A stretch of 33,633 bases of DNA, from assembly GCA_910584095.1 (NCBI GenBank), contig CAJTYU010000024.1, positions 11,217 to 44,849 on the forward strand, given 5' to 3'. Position 1 is the stretch's first letter, and every line of letters starts with the position of its first letter. A program made the translations under genes and the position numbers. Under the pieces are notes generated by a model. That model was not told the origin of the DNA. It searched no databases and worked only from the letters and a program-made list of their open reading frames with translations. This DNA is from an uncultured Dorea sp. (GTDB taxonomy: Bacteria; Bacillota; Clostridia; Lachnospirales; Lachnospiraceae). Positions 25,168 through 33,511 of the stretch are shown here, in pieces.

Positions 25168-26164
25168 CCTTTCCGCTCTTAACTATAATCAGTTCGCCGG
25201 CTTCCTCAAGTCTTCTAATTACGCCGACAATCCTCTGCTGAGCCTCCTCGACATCCCTCAGGCGGACATTAACTGTAACTTCAAGGTCGGACCGTATGCT
25301 CTCAGCCATACGCGTAGATACGTTCGCAAATACAAGGTCTTTGATGTTATCGTCAGAGCCTTTAAGCGCGTAAACGATATCCTTAACGTCACACTCGCGG
25401 ATAAACCGCTGGATAGACCTGTTGTCCATAGATACAATATCCTCAAATACGAACATCTTCTTCCGGATAGTCTCAGCCAATTCTTCATTCTCTTTGCCAA
25501 GTTCATCAAAGATGTATTTCTCATTCGCCCTATCCATATGGTTCATAACGTCTGCTATGTAATCAATGCCGCCGATCTTCGTGTAATCCTGAGTTGTAAG
25601 GATACTCTCGAACCTTTTCTTTAACGACGCCTCTACAATCTTAATTGCATCCGGCGATGCGCTTTCCATCTTGGCAATCGCCTCTACAACTTTAATACGT
25701 TTTTCCTTCGGCAGCTCGCTGATAACAGAAGACGCTTGATCCGAATCCGCATAGGAAAGCACCAATGCAATGGTCTGCGGTCTCTCATACTGCAGGAACG
25801 ACACCAAATTCTTTACATTGCTCTTCCTCACAAACTCAAACGGACGAACTTTCAAGGATTTTGACAGTTTATCAAGAAGGGACTGGGCCGTACTTTCGCC
25901 AAAGGCCTTCTCCAATACCGCCCTTGCATATTCCATACCGCCGTCCGTTACAACCTTCTGCGTCAGGCAGACCTTGTAAAATTCATCCAAGACGTCTTCC
26001 ATCTGCTCCGGCGTAATATGTCCCAGCTTCGCCACCTCTATTGTCAGCTTCTCAATATCGCTCTCGCTTAAATGTTTGTAAATCTTTGATGCTTTATCGG
26101 CGCCAAGGGAAACAATGACTGCCGCCGCTTTTTGTTCCTGCGTCAGCTTCGTACTATTCTCCAT
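25151..26164 (-). CDS. fliG: Flagellar motor switch protein FliG
   Basis: FliG connects the MS ring to the C ring and meets MotA. The 337-residue protein has the family N-terminus KLTQEQKAAAVIVSLGADKA, a middle domain with LSYADSDQASSVISELP, and a torque domain (about 225-337) with charged SMDNRSIQRFIRECDVKDIV. The ATG at 26164 is chosen since GGAGG lies 8 bases before it; an in-frame ATG at 26179 has no site. It overlaps the fliF end by 11 bp. Confidence 0.96.
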   Translation of the reverse strand: MENSTKLTQEQKAAAVIVSLGADKASKIYKHLSESDIEKLTIEVAKLGHITPEQMEDVLDEFYKVCLTQKVVTDGGMEYARAVLEKAFGESTAQSLLDKLSKSLKVRPFEFVRKSNVKNLVSFLQYERPQTIALVLSYADSDQASSVISELPKEKRIKVVEAIAKMESASPDAIKIVEASLKKRFESILTTQDYTKIGGIDYIADVMNHMDRANEKYIFDELGKENEELAETIRKKMFVFEDIVSMDNRSIQRFIRECDVKDIVYALKGSDDNIKDLVFANVSTRMAESIRSDLEVTVNVRLRDVEEAQQRIVGVIRRLEEAGELIIVKSGKDEIIA

Positions 26165-27755
26165 CTCCACCGCCTCCATTCAGCCAGTTCTTGAGTAACT
26201 GCGCGGATATCTCCGAATTCTGCTCTGCAAACTCGCGGATACTCCTCTTCAGCTCCATACCTCTATCGTTCTTAATCTCCTGAAGCTCCTGGTTAAGATC
26301 GTATACCGGCTCTTCTCCCGTTACCGCATCCTCTACCTGCTCCAGTTCTTCCTCTTCTTCATCCTTCTTGCGCTTCTTGATAAGTAAAAGCACAACCAAA
26401 CCGATCAATACCGCCAAAAGCACTGCGCCTACAATAAATACCCAAATCGGCACGCTCTCAATCAGCTTAGCAAAACCAGTCTTCTCTTCCTCCGCTCCGT
26501 CGTCAATCGATTCGCTAAACGGCGCGCACGCAACTGCGATCTTCTCATTCTGCTCCGCCGCGGCAATACCCGCCGCATTTCCGATCAATGCAAGAAGCTG
26601 GTTTTCTCTCAAGCTTCCAAAATTGTCCCCGTTAATCGCGACTGAAACCGTAAGGTCATCCAACGCCCCCGGCGTAACCTGTCCCTGTTCCTTAATCTGA
26701 TTCACCAAGTAATCTCTGGAATAGCTCTGGCTGTAAGAGGAACCGTCCCCGACCGTACTGTCCGTATTATATTCATCCGCATCCGCGTTAGTCTCAGCGC
26801 CCGCGACGCCTCCGGCTCCGGCGCCGTCCCCAGACCCTTCCGTATAGCCTTCCTCGTGATCGACAATCCCTCTCTTATCATCCCTGTCAATCTTCTCCGG
26901 AGTATTATATGTAATCGTCTCGCGCACCAGGTTCTCTAAGTTAATCTGGGCTCTTGCAGAAACCCGTACGTTATTCTGCCCGTAAATCGGCCCCAATACC
27001 TTCATAACATTATTTGCAATCTGGTTCTCAACGATCTGTGCAATTTCCTCTGCATCCGAGCTGGTGGCCGATGTCGAAGAGCCGTTCTCCGTCTCTACGG
27101 ACACATCATTGCCGTTCCCGTCGAACACTGCCACATCCGCCAGTTCCATCCCCGGAACACTCTTTGCAACCAGCCTCTGGATTCCGACCGCCTGATCCGC
27201 CGTAGGGGAACCGCCGTCCTTCATAGTCACTACCGCCGTGGCCGTAGGGTTCTGCTCGTTATCATTCAGCGCATACTTGCTTTCTTCACCAAGGGCAATC
27301 GTAACCTTCGCACTTTTCACCCCTTCAAAAAGCCCAATCGTCGCGCCGATACGGTCTTGGAGTTCATACAGCTTGAAGGTACTTTTCTCTGCGTCCGTGG
27401 TCAGCATCCCGGCATTGTCCTTAAATGTGTCATATGTAAAACCGCTCTTAGGATACCCCTCCTGTACGAGGGCCGCCTTCGTCTGGTCAAGAATATCCTT
27501 CTTAACCATGATCTCGGTATCTCCGTTATATTTAAACTCTATGCCGTCCTCTTCCAGCTTCTTAGTAATCTGCTGCGCCTCGTCCTGTCCCAATCCGGTA
27601 AACAAGGTCTCATACGGCTGGTTATTCAAAATAAGCGCTATCACTATGGCCACGACAATTAAAGCAGCCACCCCGGCAATGATTATTTTTTTAGTCTTAT
27701 CGCTCAGTTTTCCGGCCAATTCTTTTAATTGCCCTACTCTCTCTTTCATGTTCAT
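26154..27755 (-). CDS. fliF: Flagellar MS-ring protein FliF
   Basis: FliF forms the MS ring, the base of the motor. The 533-residue protein has an N-terminal membrane segment (KIIIAGVAALIVVAIVIALI, about 24-44), ring-building motifs with GYPKSGFTYDTFKDN, and a second membrane segment near 435-460 followed by a Lys/Glu-rich segment and the C-terminal FliG-binding tail. The frame opens with a TTG at 27773; ATG codons at 27755 and 27749 are likelier starts, with weak ribosome sites. fliE lies about 93 bp upstream. Confidence 0.95.
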   Translation of the reverse strand: MNMKERVGQLKELAGKLSDKTKKIIIAGVAALIVVAIVIALILNNQPYETLFTGLGQDEAQQITKKLEEDGIEFKYNGDTEIMVKKDILDQTKAALVQEGYPKSGFTYDTFKDNAGMLTTDAEKSTFKLYELQDRIGATIGLFEGVKSAKVTIALGEESKYALNDNEQNPTATAVVTMKDGGSPTADQAVGIQRLVAKSVPGMELADVAVFDGNGNDVSVETENGSSTSATSSDAEEIAQIVENQIANNVMKVLGPIYGQNNVRVSARAQINLENLVRETITYNTPEKIDRDDKRGIVDHEEGYTEGSGDGAGAGGVAGAETNADADEYNTDSTVGDGSSYSQSYSRDYLVNQIKEQGQVTPGALDDLTVSVAINGDNFGSLRENQLLALIGNAAGIAAAEQNEKIAVACAPFSESIDDGAEEEKTGFAKLIESVPIWVFIVGAVLLAVLIGLVVLLLIKKRKKDEEEEELEQVEDAVTGEEPVYDLNQELQEIKNDRGMELKRSIREFAEQNSEISAQLLKNWLNGGGGDGE

Positions 27756-27848
27756 GATCCAAAACCCACTCAACTTTTATAGATTCTTTATGTCCTACTG
27801 TGATTTATCCGCAAAAGCGAAAAAACTCAGTTCGTAAACTTCCTACAT

Positions 27849-28163
27849 CTACGAACTGATACGCATAATCTCATTATAAGCTTCCAAAGCTTTGGATCTG
27901 AGCGCAACTAACATATCCACAGCAAGCTGTGCTTCCGATGCCGCTATCGTAACCGAATGCGGATCCTCCGTCTGTCCTGTCGCCAGCAAATACTGCGCCT
28001 TAGCCAAAGTATCATCCGTCGTCCTTACATCATTAATCGCATTTTCAAAAATCCCCTTAAAAGACGAGATAACGTCCTGCGCCGCTGTCTCCGCCTCCGA
28101 CTTCCTGACAGTCTGTCCGACAGGATCCATCAACTGAATAGGGGTAATAAACATCTCCGCCAT
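27849..28163 (-). CDS. fliE: Flagellar hook-basal body protein FliE
   Basis: FliE joins the MS ring to the rod. The 104-residue protein ends with the typical SVTIAASEAQLAVDMLVALR then SKALEAYNEIMRI. It starts 37 bp after flgB ends. In most relatives flgC would lie between them; no flgC remnant is seen in this gap. Confidence 0.95.
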   Translation of the reverse strand: MAEMFITPIQLMDPVGQTVRKSEAETAAQDVISSFKGIFENAINDVRTTDDTLAKAQYLLATGQTEDPHSVTIAASEAQLAVDMLVALRSKALEAYNEIMRISS

Positions 28164-28200
28164 AATTACACTTCCGTCCTTTCTGTAAACTCAGTAAATA

Positions 28201-28596
28201 TTACTGTCCTTTAATCGCCGTCTGAAGTCTCTTAATATCTGCATTCGCACTATACGTAAGATAGTAGTAATGAAGCCATGTCCGCGTCATCTCTGTATTC
28301 TCAACGTCTGCATTTACATTATTCTCATCCACTCTTGCCGAATCATCCCGGCTCGTCACCGTATAATTCGCCCCGGAAATGGCGTCTCTCATGCTTGTGC
28401 TGCCGTCAGACCCGCCAGCCGCTTGAAGCCTCTTTCTGAACGCCTCCTCAAAACTAACCTGCTTTCTTTTATATCCAGGCGTATCCACATTGGATAGATT
28501 GTTCGAAATCGCTTCCTGCTTCACCCACAACATATCCATCGCCTTCTGCGCCAAAGCTATCGTATTTCCAAATATTGAAGCTGAATTTCCTAACAT
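28201..28596 (-). CDS. flgB: Flagellar proximal rod protein FlgB
   Basis: FlgB is a proximal rod protein. The 131-residue sequence has LWVKQEAISNNLSNVDTPGY near the N-terminus, the family signature, and a C-terminal ENNVNADVENTEMTRTWLHY. The frame opens at 28635, but the ATG at 28596 is chosen because GAAGGAAG lies about 12 bases before it and the family starts here. A gap of about 170 bp with a possible promoter separates it from the transglycosylase. Confidence 0.93.
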   Translation of the reverse strand: MLGNSASIFGNTIALAQKAMDMLWVKQEAISNNLSNVDTPGYKRKQVSFEEAFRKRLQAAGGSDGSTSMRDAISGANYTVTSRDDSARVDENNVNADVENTEMTRTWLHYYYLTYSANADIKRLQTAIKGQ

Positions 28597-28670
28597 TGTA
28601 ATGTCACTTCCTTCTATATTATAATATGTAACCAACCTTTACAAATGCCTATAAATATGCATCATCTCTT

Positions 28671-28699
28671 ATATTACAACGAACCTAATTCAAATTCAA
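28671..28699 (-). promoter_or_regulatory. Possible sigma-A promoter before flgB
   Basis: On the minus strand TTGAAT (28699-28694) is followed after 17 bases by TAATAT (28676-28671); each matches consensus at four of six positions. It lies in the AT-rich gap between the transglycosylase gene and flgB. A weak candidate only; the gap holds no gene. Confidence 0.35.
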
Positions 28700-28769
28700 G
28701 TTTTTTTATGCTATTTACAGTATTTTCTATAGCTTCTTTTTCGTTTTCCAAAATATTTAATAATATAAT

Positions 28770-29537
28770 TTATAGCAAGGCGCCTTCCTCTTCTTCCTCG
28801 CCCGCAAGCGATGCGGAAAGGCTGTTCATCTGATCCTGCATCTGAAGCTGCATCCTGCCCAGCAGATACTGCGCCGCAAGCTCTGTAACCTCCATGGCAT
28901 CGGAAGCATCCATCCCGCCTCCGGTCTTTGTTCCATTTTCATATGCCCGATCCCGTTCCATTTGTTCAGCCGCTAAGTCGCCGCCCATATATTCCTTAAT
29001 TCTCTTAATATAATTCCTTGTCTCCGTAAAAGGCGGCACCCCGCCATATTTGGCAACATTTCCGCTTCCCGCGTTATATGCGGCCAGCGCCAGTTCTATA
29101 TCTCCGCCATACTGGTCAAGCTTCTGGGATATGTACTTGGCTCCTCCCATGATATTGCTCCTTGCGTCAAAAGGATTGTCCACGCCAAGAGACTTTGCCG
29201 TAGCCGGCATAAGCTGCATCACCCCCTGGGCCCCTGCCGCCGATACCGCATTCGCATTATAATTCGATTCGGCTTTAGCAACGGCTTTTAGAAGCGTCAG
29301 CGGTACCCCGTATGTCTGCGCCGCTTCCTCAAAAATGGAATCCATGCCCTCCGGCACGCCAAGTCTTTGGGACGTATTCTTAAATGTCTCCGCAAAGCTG
29401 CCGCCTGACTTCTGGTTCCCGATCGGCTTGGCGCCCCGATCCGCCTGGCCGCCGCTTCCCGCCGCAGATTGTATCTGGTATAAAAGACTATTCATATAGC
29501 CATATAAATTCGTGTATGCAATATTGTTATTCACCAT
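28770..29537 (-). CDS. SLT-family lytic transglycosylase without signal peptide
   Basis: This 255-residue protein has a soluble lytic transglycosylase domain (about 68-185) that would cut peptidoglycan glycan strands. The catalytic Glu is E90 in KAVAKAESNYNANAVS, followed by GAQGVMQLMPATAKSLGV and LALAAYNAGSGNVAKYGGVP, all family motifs. The N-terminus is not a Sec signal peptide or membrane anchor, and the C-terminus ends in an acidic stretch. As first gene of the flagellar train it may open the wall for rod passage, in the role FlgJ has elsewhere. ATAGGAGAAAGAT precedes the ATG. Confidence 0.9.
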   Translation of the reverse strand: MVNNNIAYTNLYGYMNSLLYQIQSAAGSGGQADRGAKPIGNQKSGGSFAETFKNTSQRLGVPEGMDSIFEEAAQTYGVPLTLLKAVAKAESNYNANAVSAAGAQGVMQLMPATAKSLGVDNPFDARSNIMGGAKYISQKLDQYGGDIELALAAYNAGSGNVAKYGGVPPFTETRNYIKRIKEYMGGDLAAEQMERDRAYENGTKTGGGMDASDAMEVTELAAQYLLGRMQLQMQDQMNSLSASLAGEEEEEGALL

Positions 29538-29572
29538 ATCTTTCTCCTATGCTTGTGCCTGTTTGTCTATAT

Positions 29573-29600
29573 ATAGTATGTTATATCCAGATTATGCCAA
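29573..29600 (-). promoter_or_regulatory. Possible sigma-A promoter of the flagellar train
   Basis: On the minus strand TTGGCA (29600-29595) and TACTAT (29578-29573) are 16 bases apart, about 35 bases before the transglycosylase ATG. The -35 is good and the -10 only fair. Several TATA-rich alternatives overlap it, so the exact element is uncertain. Confidence 0.35.
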
Positions 29601-29651
29601 TAAGTTTACACTTAATCAGCACAAAACTGCATACCAATATCATTATGCCAT

Positions 29652-29680
29652 TTTTCGGCGCTAAAATAAAGTTTTTTTTA
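29652..29680 (-). promoter_or_regulatory. Possible sigma-28 element upstream of the transglycosylase
   Basis: GCCGAAAA (29659-29652 on the minus strand) matches seven of eight bases of the sigma-28 -10 consensus GCCGATAA. An A-run (AAAA at the 15-base spacing, TAAA at 17) stands where the -35 TAAA should be. The A-rich context makes chance matches likely. Confidence 0.25.
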
Positions 29681-29837
29681 TTATATTTTTGTAAATAATT
29701 TTTGGAAAATTAAAAATTTTGTAGAATTTATGGAACGAATTGAAGATTCTTCCAGTGCGGAAAACCTCAACCAGCTAAATATTAACGTTTCAAGCTGAAA
29801 TACACAATAAAATCTGACATAAAATCACAAAACAATA

Positions 29838-29866
29838 TTTACATTCCATCCATTCAGGTATAGAAT
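29838..29866 (+). promoter_or_regulatory. Sigma-A promoter of the divergent chemoreceptor
   Basis: TTTACA (29838-29843) and TAGAAT (29861-29866) each match consensus at five of six positions and are spaced by 17 bases. The expected start is near 29873, leaving a leader of about 54 bases before the GTG. In the rest of the 389-bp divergent gap (29538-29926) only AT-rich sequence is seen, with no gene or riboswitch recognised. Confidence 0.6.
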
Positions 29867-29926
29867 ATATTTAATACTGTACGTATTTATATACTATAAT
29901 AATAAGGGATTGAGGAGGTATGTACC

Positions 29927-31843
29927 GTGTTAAAAAACCTAAGAGTGAGGAGTAAGCTTTTCTTCTCATACTGTATTATACTACTATTTTATATTATTGC
30001 TGTCATCGCATCCATTATTGGGCTGCGAAGTGTTTTCGGAGGCTTGGAAAAGTTCTATCAAGTTCCTTACCCGATGGTTGAATCGGCGTTGGAAGCGCAG
30101 ACTGCTACAAAAACCATGCAGGCAGACGTATACCGCGCCAGCTTAGTTAAAACAGAATCCGAAGTCCAGTCCATCCTGAGCGGGATTGAACCGACTTCCG
30201 AAAAACTTATGAGCGCGCTGGATGCCCTTGAGAAATCATACGAAGGAGACCCCGCCTTGCTCCAAGAGGTCCTTTCAGCATCTGAGCAAACGCGCAGCAT
30301 GCGGGCGCAGGCTGTTGAATATATCACAGAACAAGACCTTGAAAATGCATACACGATCTTAAACGGTGATTATTCCGACGCTACTACCAGACTGCAGACT
30401 GCCATTGACAAAGTAATTGAGGCCGCCCAAACCAATGCGAACGATTATTACGCTTCCGGCGCGAAGACAAAGCAGGTATGCACAAGCGCTTTAATCGCAT
30501 TGGCGGCCATCAGCATCATCTTAACCCTGTTCATTGCTATTAAGATTATAAGAAACCTAACTTATCCGATTGCCGAGATCGAACGCGCTGTCAAAGCAAT
30601 GGCAGAAGGAGACATGCATTCAGAAGTTACATACCAATCCAACGACGAGTTAGGCATACTGGCGGAAAACTTACGTTTTGTATTAAAAACTTTGTCCGAA
30701 TATATCAGCCATATCTGCAGCAGGATGGACTCGCTTGCCAGCGGGGACCTGACCGTTTCCATGGATATGGACTATCTTGGGGAGTTTGAATCCATCAAAC
30801 ATTCCGGTAATAAGATTATCGATTCATTGAACGATACGCTTGGGCAGATCGAGATTTCTTCCGAACAGGTTGCCGAAGGCTCCGAACAAGTATCCAGCGG
30901 CGCCCAAGCCCTTAGCCAAGGCACGACCGAGCAGGCAAGTTCTGTAGAAGAGCTGGTAGCTACCTTAAGCGAACTGTCCAGCAAGGTTAACCAGACAGCC
31001 AAGAATTCCCGCGACGTCAATACTTTGATTGCCGAAACCGGCGATGAAGTAAACAACAGCAATCGGATGATGGAGTCCATGATGGATGCCATGACCAAGA
31101 TTAACAGTTGTTCCAGCGAAATTGAAAAAATCATTAAGACCATTGAAGACATTGCTTTCCAGACCAATATCCTAGCGCTAAACGCCGCTGTTGAAGCCGC
31201 GCGAGCAGGGGAAGCCGGCAAAGGCTTTGCTGTCGTTGCCGACGAAGTAAGAAGCCTCGCTTCCAAGAGCGCGGAAGCCGCAAAGGAAACAACTGCACTA
31301 ATTAGTAATTCCCTGACAGCGGTAACGGAAGGCAACAATATCGCGGCCGAGACCCAGAAGTCCTTACAAAAGGTTGTGGCAAGCGCCGGACAGATCTCTT
31401 CTAACATGGCGATGATTACCGAAGCCTCCGACGTACAGGCAGAGGGCATCCAGCAGGTTACCATCGGAATCGACCAGATTTCTTCCGTTATCCAGACTAA
31501 CTCTGCAACGGCGGAAGAAAGCGCCGCTGCCAGCGAAGAATTATCCAGTCAGGCGAACCTGCTTCGGACCTTAGTAAACCGTTTCCACCTTAAGGGAATG
31601 TCTACACCCATGTATATAGCGCCGGAACCAGAACCTGCAGCAAGTAATTTCCAGTCAGACTATACCTCTGCAGATTCCGGCATGGTCGGGGAACTGGATC
31701 TCTCCTGCGCCCCGGTATCACAGCCAACGCCAGAACCAACGGCGGAATATACGCCGGTGCCGGAAAAAACGCCTAAGGCCCATACCCCCGCGGCGTCATC
31801 CTCTGGAACGGTACCATTCCGAAATAACATGGATAAATACTAA
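29927..31843 (+). CDS. Methyl-accepting chemotaxis protein, 4-helix-bundle type
   Basis: This 638-residue chemoreceptor has membrane segments at about 12-34 and 185-208 around a helical four-helix-bundle-type sensor region (YQVPYPMVESALEAQTATK). A HAMP domain (about 208-262) and a HAMP-like repeat follow, then the signalling domain with IAFQTNILALNAAVEAARAG, then GEAGKGFAVVADEVRSLA. The last 80 residues are a Pro/Glu/Thr-rich disordered tail. Translation starts at GTG: GAGGAGG lies 8 bases before it, while a closer ATG at 29920 is out of frame and soon stops. It has its own promoter and terminator and is divergent from the flagellar train. Confidence 0.95.
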   Translation: MLKNLRVRSKLFFSYCIILLFYIIAVIASIIGLRSVFGGLEKFYQVPYPMVESALEAQTATKTMQADVYRASLVKTESEVQSILSGIEPTSEKLMSALDALEKSYEGDPALLQEVLSASEQTRSMRAQAVEYITEQDLENAYTILNGDYSDATTRLQTAIDKVIEAAQTNANDYYASGAKTKQVCTSALIALAAISIILTLFIAIKIIRNLTYPIAEIERAVKAMAEGDMHSEVTYQSNDELGILAENLRFVLKTLSEYISHICSRMDSLASGDLTVSMDMDYLGEFESIKHSGNKIIDSLNDTLGQIEISSEQVAEGSEQVSSGAQALSQGTTEQASSVEELVATLSELSSKVNQTAKNSRDVNTLIAETGDEVNNSNRMMESMMDAMTKINSCSSEIEKIIKTIEDIAFQTNILALNAAVEAARAGEAGKGFAVVADEVRSLASKSAEAAKETTALISNSLTAVTEGNNIAAETQKSLQKVVASAGQISSNMAMITEASDVQAEGIQQVTIGIDQISSVIQTNSATAEESAAASEELSSQANLLRTLVNRFHLKGMSTPMYIAPEPEPAASNFQSDYTSADSGMVGELDLSCAPVSQPTPEPTAEYTPVPEKTPKAHTPAASSSGTVPFRNNMDKY

Positions 31844-31870
31844 AAAACGTATTCTAAAGCTTATAATACG

Positions 31871-31909
31871 AATGAGGAGAAGGCACATATTTACCTTCTC
31901 CTCATTTTT
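31871..31909 (+). terminator. Intrinsic terminator after the chemoreceptor
   Basis: A perfect 13-bp stem (31871-31883 with 31894-31906) with a 10-base loop ends in five T (31905-31909). It begins 28 bases after the stop codon. There is no U-run on the minus-strand side, so it serves the + strand gene mainly; the cytidylyltransferase gene ends just beyond it. Confidence 0.88.
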
Positions 31910-31916
31910 ATTTCCC

Positions 31917-32687
31917 TTACGCCTTCCACGGCGCTTTTCCGGAATACCACAACTTCTCCAGAAACTCTTTATCCCTCAGCGTATCCATCGGCGACCAAAA
32001 GCCCTGATGACGGTACGCGGTCATCTCCTGCCTCTCCGCCAGCAGTTCAAAAGGCCTCCCTTCCAGCATATCGGAGCCGTCTCCCAGATAATCAAAGATA
32101 TCCGGCGTAAAGACCCCGAACCCAGCGTTTACCCATGACTGGTCTGAACGGGCCTTTTCCTTGAAATTCAGGATACATTCCGAGGGCTCGTCTATCTTCA
32201 CCGCGCCGAAACGCCCGTCCGGCTTTGTCACCGTTATCGTGGCCGTCCTTTTATACCTGCGGTGGCACTCCAGCAGCTTCGGGACGTCAACGTCGGAAAC
32301 CCCGTCCCCGTATGTAAACAGAAATTCCTCGTCCTTTACATACTCCCGAATCTTAAGGATTCTCCCCGCCGTCAGCGTGTTGAGCCCCGTATTGATCAGC
32401 GTTACCTTCCATGGTTCTATCTTACTTGTTAAGACCTCTTTCTCACCGCTTTCCAAATTAATGGTTACGTCGGAATAACGGGAATAATAATCAACAAAAT
32501 ATTGCTTTATCATATGCCCTTTGTACCCGCAGCACAGTACGAACTCGTGGAAACCAAAGCGCGAGTACCATTTCATAATATGCCACAGGATGGGGCGTCC
32601 CCCAATCTCTACCATAGGCTTTGGGCGGAACTGGGATTCCTCTCCGATCCTTGTCCCCTTCCCGCCGACTAAGATTACTGCCTTCAT
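31917..32687 (-). CDS. rfbF: Glucose-1-phosphate cytidylyltransferase
   Basis: This enzyme makes CDP-glucose from CTP and glucose 1-phosphate, the entry to CDP-deoxysugars. The 256-residue protein matches family length and keeps the nucleotide-binding signature GGKGTRI (8-14), RPKPMVEIGGRPILWHIMK, the metal-binding YGDGVSDVD, and GRFGAVKID. The ATG at 32687 starts at the family N-terminus (MKAVILVGG) and lies 4 bases after the upstream paralogue's stop, so the two are probably coupled. The sugar end product is not known; no dehydratase gene is in the window. Confidence 0.93.
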   Translation of the reverse strand: MKAVILVGGKGTRIGEESQFRPKPMVEIGGRPILWHIMKWYSRFGFHEFVLCCGYKGHMIKQYFVDYYSRYSDVTINLESGEKEVLTSKIEPWKVTLINTGLNTLTAGRILKIREYVKDEEFLFTYGDGVSDVDVPKLLECHRRYKRTATITVTKPDGRFGAVKIDEPSECILNFKEKARSDQSWVNAGFGVFTPDIFDYLGDGSDMLEGRPFELLAERQEMTAYRHQGFWSPMDTLRDKEFLEKLWYSGKAPWKA

Positions 32688-32691
32688 GCCA

Positions 32692-33480
32692 TCACCATAC
32701 CTTCCATGGTGCGTTGCCGCTCTGCCACAACTCCTCAAGGAACAGCTTGTCCCTCATGGTCTCCACCGGCATCCAGAAGCCCTCATGCTTGTAGGTAGCC
32801 ACCCTCCTTGTCTTCCTGAGGCGGTTAATCGTGGTCGTCTCAAAGCTCTCTCTGGAAGCCAGATAAGAGAAGATTTCCTTGCTTAACACCATATGGCAGG
32901 TATTTACCCATGCATCAGCCGCATAATTATTCTGCAGCACAATGTCGGAGGCTAGGTTGCCGTCGGCATCTAAGTTCAGGACAGCGTTGCGCCCGGCAGG
33001 CCTGGCGACCGCCATGGTTACCAGATGAGGGCTTTCATGATAGGCCGATAAAAGGCCGCTGATGTTCAAATCCGTAATACAGTCGCCGTAACAGACAATG
33101 AACGCGTCGTCGTCTATGTACTTCTGGATCTTCCGGATACGCTCCCCGGTGGTGGCGTTAAGCCCGGTATCCACTACCGTTACCTTCCAAGGCTCGCTTA
33201 CCTTGTTATGAATCATGACGTCATTGTTCTGTAAGTCTACAGTGATGTCGGAACTGTAGATATAGTAATCAAGGAAATATTCCTTGACAAGCTCGGCCCT
33301 GTAGCCGGTGCATACGATGAAATCATGGAAGCCGTAACTGGAATAGGACTTCATGATATGCCACAGGAGAGGGCGCTCGCCGATTTTGACCATCGGCTTG
33401 GGGATTTTGTCATTTTCTTCACTTATATTGCTGGGCATACCGCCAGCGAGGATAACTACTTTCATAGGATTTGTATTCAT
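32692..33480 (-). CDS. Cytidylyltransferase-like paralogue with degenerate signature
   Basis: This 262-residue paralogue of the gene downstream is clearly alignable with it throughout (KPMVKIGERPLLWHIMKSYS, PWKVTVVDTGLN, GFWMPVETMRDKLFLEELW). The nucleotide-binding signature GGxGTR is replaced by GGMPSN (13-18), losing the Gly and the catalytic Arg, and GRFGA becomes GRNAV. The YGDxxxDxN-type metal site (YGDCITDLN) is kept. It may be inactive, use another nucleotide, or act as a partner subunit. The ATG at 33480 is chosen: AAGGA lies 10 bases before it, and the longer frame to 33570 would overlap the upstream gene. Confidence 0.85.
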   Translation of the reverse strand: MNTNPMKVVILAGGMPSNISEENDKIPKPMVKIGERPLLWHIMKSYSSYGFHDFIVCTGYRAELVKEYFLDYYIYSSDITVDLQNNDVMIHNKVSEPWKVTVVDTGLNATTGERIRKIQKYIDDDAFIVCYGDCITDLNISGLLSAYHESPHLVTMAVARPAGRNAVLNLDADGNLASDIVLQNNYAADAWVNTCHMVLSKEIFSYLASRESFETTTINRLRKTRRVATYKHEGFWMPVETMRDKLFLEELWQSGNAPWKVW

Positions 33481-33511
33481 GGTCTTAGGTTCCTTTTCAT
33501 CCTTTCCCCTT

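Noticed and set aside
29538..29926. c-di-GMP (GEMM) riboswitch in the divergent gap
   Set aside because: I looked for the conserved GEMM core elements on both strands and saw none.
30772..31464. Minus-strand open frame of 230 codons inside the + strand chemoreceptor
   Set aside because: A shadow of the conserved signalling domain; the + strand frame has all family motifs.
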